A stretch of 7,454 nt of DNA from assembly GCA_021785315.1 (NCBI GenBank), contig JAJYFX010000080.1, forward strand, positions 1-7,454, in the 5' to 3' direction. A model generated the notes under the pieces. The model searched no databases, was not told the origin of the DNA, and worked only from the letters and a program-made list of their open reading frames with translations. Shown here one piece after another: positions 4,741 to 7,454 of the stretch. Numbering within the stretch: position 1 is the stretch's first letter; every line of letters begins with the position of its first letter. The DNA comes from Actinomycetes bacterium. Its GTDB lineage: Bacteria > Actinomycetota > Acidimicrobiia > Acidimicrobiales > Acidimicrobiaceae. Both the position numbers and the translations under genes were made by a program.

Positions 4741-5700
4741 ATGGCCTCTCCATCTGGAAATGCCACTTTAGACAAGATCGATCACCAACCTCTGGACATA
4801 TTGGTGCGGCATTGCTATTGGAAATATCCGATTATCGCCGTTATTCTCGGCGGCCTTCTGATAGGACTTGGATTCATCATAGGATCGCCCAATTGGCCTC
4901 GAGCACAAATAGCCACGACCTCGAAACAGGATCCCGGCGGGTCCATCCTGGCCTTCACCCAAGAGCTCGACGGTACTTCGTCCTCCTGGCAAAATACCCG
5001 CGAGCCTGGCATGGGATCGCCCGATCAAGTATTTGTAATTGGTGCCTTGCGAGACTACGCCCCCTTGTTAGGTGCTGGCGTTAGCCAAGCGCTAGAGACT
5101 TATCAGGTGGCAACTCCCGCGCAACAGCACACCTGGGCGGCTAATTATGACCGTGCACTCGCAATGGTCACCCCTATGTCCAAGGGGGGTGCTATGGCGA
5201 TGATACCAAGCCCTGATTTCTCGAAGATCAATACGTTAAGTGGAGATTTTGGACCTATTCCAAAGTTGGTGCAAGCTGACCTTATGTTGGCACAGCATGG
5301 ATATCTTGAACAGTATCTGACATCGCTAGACCCCGGGCACTCCCTCCATTTGGCTACAATCTGGCTTTATGACCAGCCAGTCATGCTAAATACTGCCATC
5401 AAGACCGGCCTTACCGATGATCAATGGGGGATGGTAAAGGAACGTGGTTTTCCTGTTGGTCCCTGGTATCTAATTATTCCGGCAATCATTCACGTCAAGT
5501 TCCCCGGCGGATCTAGCGGGACAGGTTTTGTACTTTGGAATCTCTTGCTGGCATTCCTCTTCATCGTGGCGGTTCCGCTAGTCCCTGGCTTGAGGGACCT
5601 TCCCAAGCGACTGAAGCTATACCGTTTTATGTATCGCTATCCGATACAAGGGGAGAAAATAGTAACGATGGCCAAGGAAAAAGATTCTGTGGGGGGTTGA
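4741..5700 (+). CDS. Two-helix membrane protein, possibly a divergent subunit IV partner of cytochrome b6
   Basis: A 319-residue protein in the position where subunit IV (petD) normally follows b6. It has a soluble N-terminus, a helix at about 29-48 (YPIIAVILGGLLIGLGFIIG), a long soluble segment of roughly 190 residues (50-237), then GPWYLIIPAII (240-250), a second helix at about 263-283 and a basic tail RDLPKRLKLYRFMYRYP. Helix 1 resembles the first helix of subunit IV, GPWYxxxP resembles the quinol-site PEWYxxP motif, and the tail resembles the conserved arginine/proline end after the next helix; the third subunit IV helix is absent. This similarity is by eye and weak. There is no CXXCH and only one Cys (C25), so the soluble domain is not a heme c or Rieske domain. 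ATG 4741 follows AAGGAG (4726-4731) by 9 bases. Confident as a gene and complex partner; its identity is open. Confidence 0.7.
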   Translation: MASPSGNATLDKIDHQPLDILVRHCYWKYPIIAVILGGLLIGLGFIIGSPNWPRAQIATTSKQDPGGSILAFTQELDGTSSSWQNTREPGMGSPDQVFVIGALRDYAPLLGAGVSQALETYQVATPAQQHTWAANYDRALAMVTPMSKGGAMAMIPSPDFSKINTLSGDFGPIPKLVQADLMLAQHGYLEQYLTSLDPGHSLHLATIWLYDQPVMLNTAIKTGLTDDQWGMVKERGFPVGPWYLIIPAIIHVKFPGGSSGTGFVLWNLLLAFLFIVAVPLVPGLRDLPKRLKLYRFMYRYPIQGEKIVTMAKEKDSVGG

Positions 5701-5701
5701 A

Positions 5702-5926
5702 GTGACGATGAATAGGCAGTCTCTTGGAGAGATTTTCTTGTTTTTATTGGCCGCAGGCGCAGGTGTATACGGATTCGGTCGCGCTTTTCAAGGAAGCGGT
5801 CTTTGGCTGATAGTGTCTGCTGTATCGCTGGTCATTTTAGCTAAACAAATGGGCAGGGTCCAGGATCATTGGCCTCATCGCCATTTCGGTTCTAAGACCG
5901 TATCTACCAGGAGATATATAAAATGA
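5702..5926 (+). CDS. Small two-helix membrane protein of the b6 operon
   Basis: A 74-residue protein with two predicted helices, about 8-27 (LGEIFLFLLAAGAGVYGFG) and 33-48 (GLWLIVSAVSLVILAK), joined by a short FQGSG turn, and a basic, His-containing tail (DHWPHRHF and TRRYIK). The helical hairpin with both ends on the same side, probably the cytoplasm, suits a small accessory subunit. GTG 5702 lies one base after the preceding TGA and has GGGGGG just upstream; ATG 5708 is an alternative start. Its end overlaps the next gene by ATGA, so the two should be translationally coupled. I recognise no family. Position in the operon suggests a structural or assembly subunit of the b6 complex. Confidence 0.72.
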   Translation: MTMNRQSLGEIFLFLLAAGAGVYGFGRAFQGSGLWLIVSAVSLVILAKQMGRVQDHWPHRHFGSKTVSTRRYIK

Positions 5927-6024
5927 AACTGATTCACATAGACGCGATTTCAGCCCTGGTTGGCGTTCTCATTTGTGCGGGTATTCTATGGTTAATTCTT
6001 GCTACGTTAAACCCAGTCCGGTAG
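5923..6024 (+). CDS. 33-residue single-helix membrane peptide, last gene of the b6 operon
   Basis: The frame runs from ATG 5923 to TAG 6022-6024. The peptide starts MKLIHIDAIS and has one helix at about residues 7-28, ending in NPVR. AGGAG at 5909-5913 is 9 bases upstream, and the ATG overlaps the TGA of the preceding gene (ATGA). A binding site, a stop-start overlap and a clean membrane helix together make a real gene likely despite the length. Single-helix peptides of about 29-39 residues are normal in b6f (PetG, PetL, PetM, PetN) and in bd oxidase (CydX), where they stabilise the complex; I propose the same role by analogy. Sequence identity to any of those is not visible. Confidence 0.68.
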   Translation: MKLIHIDAISALVGVLICAGILWLILATLNPVR

Positions 6025-6039
6025 TCCGATACATCTGGA

Positions 6040-6071
6040 TACGCTAGCGAAAGAGTAAAGTACGCTCGCGA
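6040..6071 (+). promoter_or_regulatory. Two 11-base direct repeats upstream of the DUF4396 gene
   Basis: TACGCTAGCGA at 6040-6050 and TACGCTCGCGA at 6061-6071 differ by one base and start 21 bases apart, two turns of the helix. They lie 39-70 bases before the start at 6110. This suggests a tandem protein-binding site on one face of the DNA. No good -35/-10 pair stands out around it. Confidence 0.35.
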
Positions 6072-6109
6072 TCTAGAGTTCAGGTGCTGCTGAGTAAAAG
6101 GAGAATGAC

Positions 6110-7063
6110 ATGATCGTCGGGGTAATCCTACTCTGGTTCATCGAGGTCATGTTGGCTGTCGCCTTCGTCGCCTGGGACATCCGACGGACCACCGAGGCAG
6201 CGGTGATGAAGTGGGGTTTTGTCATTTTTACGGCATATAGCGGGCTGTTCGGTGCGCTGCTCTACGTCCTTTCGTGTCGTGAACCACTGCCCGGGACTCA
6301 CGAGTCCTATGTGGCTGCGCATTGGCGCCAGGTAGTGGGCTCGACGATGCACTGTGTCGCCGGGGATGGGGTCGGCATACTGGTTGCGGCTGCCGCTCTG
6401 GCCCCCTTTCATCTGCCTATGGGTATCGACCTGGCTGCGGAGTATGTCGTCGGTTTCGCCTTCGGATGGACGGTCTTCCAGGCACTGTTCATGCGGGACA
6501 TGGCTGGCTCTTATGGACGTTCGCTTCGCAGCACGTTTCTACCAGAGATGCTCTCGATGAACGCGGTTATGGCTGCCATGGCTGCAGTCAGCGTACCATG
6601 GAAGGGGAGGTTGGCGGCGGCTACCAGTCCCTTGAGCCCGGAGTTCTGGTTTGTCATGTCGATTGCCCTCTGCGCTGGTTTCTTGGTTGCCTACCCCGTT
6701 AACTGGTGGCTGGTAGCCTGGGGACTCAAACATGGGATGAAAACGATTTATCCCGACGACATGGCTTCACCTCTGGCCCAAGGCCAGGGTCCCGTCGGCT
6801 CGGCTCAGGTTAATGATACCCCCCACCCTAGCCATAGCGGGGAGGCTGTCGACGATGCGTCCATGGGTCAATCGTATGGTAAGGGGGGCGAGGCGACCGA
6901 CCCTCGGAGTCACGCGATGCAAGAGGATGCCATGCCTCTTCTCCATCATCCCCAATCGAGTCCTTCGCGGCTCCAACTGGTGGCGCTGGCCGGCGTGAGT
7001 CTTGCCATCCTGGCTGCCGGTGTGGCAATAGCCGCCCTGGCTGCGAGTCTTTTCGGTACCTGA
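6110..7063 (+). CDS. DUF4396 integral membrane protein with extended C-terminus
   Basis: A 317-residue protein. Its first about 212 residues match the DUF4396 family: STMHCVAGDGVGI (78-90), FGWTVFQALFMRDMAG (118-133), PEMLSMNAVMA (145-155), and YPVNWWLVAWGLKHGM (195-210). Helices are near 2-22, 33-54, 77-99, 107-127, 149-163, 178-200 and 287-313. The conserved H81, C82, D86, M128, E146, M147, H208 and M210 are suggestive of soft-metal contacts; the family is often next to copper genes, but its biochemical role is not established. Residues 213-286 are a polar linker rich in His, Met, Ser and Asp, and the final helix is an addition beyond the core family. ATG 6110 follows AAAAGGAG (6096-6103) by 6 bases. 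Its DNA is clearly more GC-rich (for example 39 of 60 bases in 6361-6420) than the b6 operon (29 of 60 in 5521-5580). Confidence 0.85.
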   Translation: MIVGVILLWFIEVMLAVAFVAWDIRRTTEAAVMKWGFVIFTAYSGLFGALLYVLSCREPLPGTHESYVAAHWRQVVGSTMHCVAGDGVGILVAAAALAPFHLPMGIDLAAEYVVGFAFGWTVFQALFMRDMAGSYGRSLRSTFLPEMLSMNAVMAAMAAVSVPWKGRLAAATSPLSPEFWFVMSIALCAGFLVAYPVNWWLVAWGLKHGMKTIYPDDMASPLAQGQGPVGSAQVNDTPHPSHSGEAVDDASMGQSYGKGGEATDPRSHAMQEDAMPLLHHPQSSPSRLQLVALAGVSLAILAAGVAIAALAASLFGT

Positions 7064-7108
7064 AGTGAACAACGCGCTACTGCAATCGGGGATTTGTGAA
7101 CGTAGCAT

Positions 7109-7124
7109 GGATTGTCGACCATCC
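7109..7124. promoter_or_regulatory. Near-perfect 16-base palindrome
   Basis: GGATTGTCGACCATCC is a palindrome centred on GTCGAC with a single mismatched pair. It lies 45 bases after the DUF4396 stop and about 160 bases before the CsoR-family start. There is no T-tract, so it is not a terminator. A dimeric repressor site is possible, and chance is not excluded. Confidence 0.25.
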
Positions 7125-7233
7125 CGGCTAGGTGTAAACATCTTCCCGGAATGCCATTTGGGAATCCTGTGGAGAAAAGAGAGTGACTAGAGGTGTGACT
7201 CTGCAGGAACGTGAGTCGGCTCAGTCTATAGTC

Positions 7234-7264
7234 TTATGTAAAGCCACCCCACCGCGGGTGGGGT
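7234..7264 (+). promoter_or_regulatory. Candidate CsoR-type operator overlapping a -10 element
   Basis: ACCCCACC (7246-7253) and GGTGGGGT (7257-7264) form a perfect palindrome around GCG. C-tract/G-tract palindromes of this kind are the known operator style of CsoR-family repressors, and this one lies 22 bases before the start of such a gene. A -10-like TTATGT (7234-7239) just upstream would put the transcription start at the edge of the palindrome, giving simple autorepression. The hairpin has no T-tract, so I prefer operator over terminator. Confidence 0.6.
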
Positions 7265-7286
7265 TGGTGTTTGAGGTGAAGTTCTA

Positions 7287-7454
7287 ATGATACCTGAATA
7301 CAAACAAGAGCTGTTGCTCCGGCTGAAGACGATCAAGGGCCACCTTGCAGGCGTAATGAAAATGGTAGAGGACGAGCGATACTGTCCAGATGTGATGAAA
7401 CAGGTGGCAGCGCTGCAGTCGTCGCTGGAGAAGGTAAACCGGATTCTGCTTAGG
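7287..7454 (+). CDS. CsoR-family metal- or persulfide-sensing transcriptional repressor (partial)
   Basis: The first 56 residues of a CsoR/RcnR/FrmR-family (DUF156) repressor; the rest runs off the window. The all-helical N-terminus reads LLLRLKTIKGHLAGVMKMV, then EDERYCPDVMKQVAALQSS, matching the family RLxxIxGqvxGixxMvexdxyCxdil. C33 is the first conserved ligand. The second and third ligands (His/Cys 25 and 29 residues later in CsoR) are outside the window, so copper sensing (CsoR) cannot be separated from persulfide sensing (CstR) or other members. ATG 7287 follows GAGGTG (7273-7278) by 8 bases. It has a G/C-tract palindrome just upstream, as expected for autoregulation. The metal-rich neighbourhood favours copper. 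Confidence 0.9.
   Translation, partial: MIPEYKQELLLRLKTIKGHLAGVMKMVEDERYCPDVMKQVAALQSSLEKVNRILLR

Noticed and set aside
1..7454. CRISPR arrays, tRNA/rRNA genes, transposase genes
   Set aside because: I saw no regularly spaced repeats, no tRNA- or rRNA-like sequence and no transposase motif on either strand.

Overview
The window looks like a chromosomal stretch of a Gram-positive-type or deeply branching, possibly metal-stressed bacterium. This is inferred from strong AAGGAGG/GGGAGGAGG-type ribosome binding sites, frequent GTG and TTG starts, moderate GC of about 50 %, and a set of copper/metal-handling families. No gene is diagnostic of a species, so the taxonomic call stays open.

Layout. 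(1) 1-209: C-terminus of a sensor histidine kinase. (2) 210-2354: a 378-base non-coding stretch with a response-regulator-like promoter box, then a leaderless cupredoxin and a large Lgt-like integral membrane protein with an N-terminal beta-rich domain. (3) 2355-4060: an accessory patch of small genes: a CxxC-containing protein, a one-helix membrane peptide behind a second copy of the same promoter box, a 52-residue YHS/TRASH-type metal-binding protein, a possible 47-residue membrane peptide, a long bulged inverted repeat, and a Cys/His-rich 78-residue protein. (4) 4061-6024: a compact operon of four genes: cytochrome b6 (four-helix, bis-His pairs at HX13H and HX14H, plus the Cys that carries heme c_n in b6f), a 319-residue two-helix protein that may be a strongly altered subunit IV, a 74-residue two-helix protein, and a 33-residue single-helix peptide joined by an ATGA overlap. 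(5) 6110-7063: a DUF4396 membrane protein in more GC-rich DNA. (6) 7246-7454: a G/C-tract palindrome and the start of a CsoR-family metal/persulfide-sensing repressor.

How it may work together. Two themes are visible. One is metal (probably copper) sensing and binding: kinase, cupredoxin, YHS protein, DUF4396 and CsoR. The two matching promoter boxes suggest that one OmpR/PhoB-type regulator, perhaps the partner of the kinase, controls both the region before the cupredoxin and the small-gene patch. The other is a minimal b6-type quinol-oxidoreductase cluster without a Rieske protein or any CXXCH cytochrome in view. That cluster, with its unusual partner and tiny membrane subunits, is the best candidate for an undescribed system. 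Its electron acceptor is not visible here.
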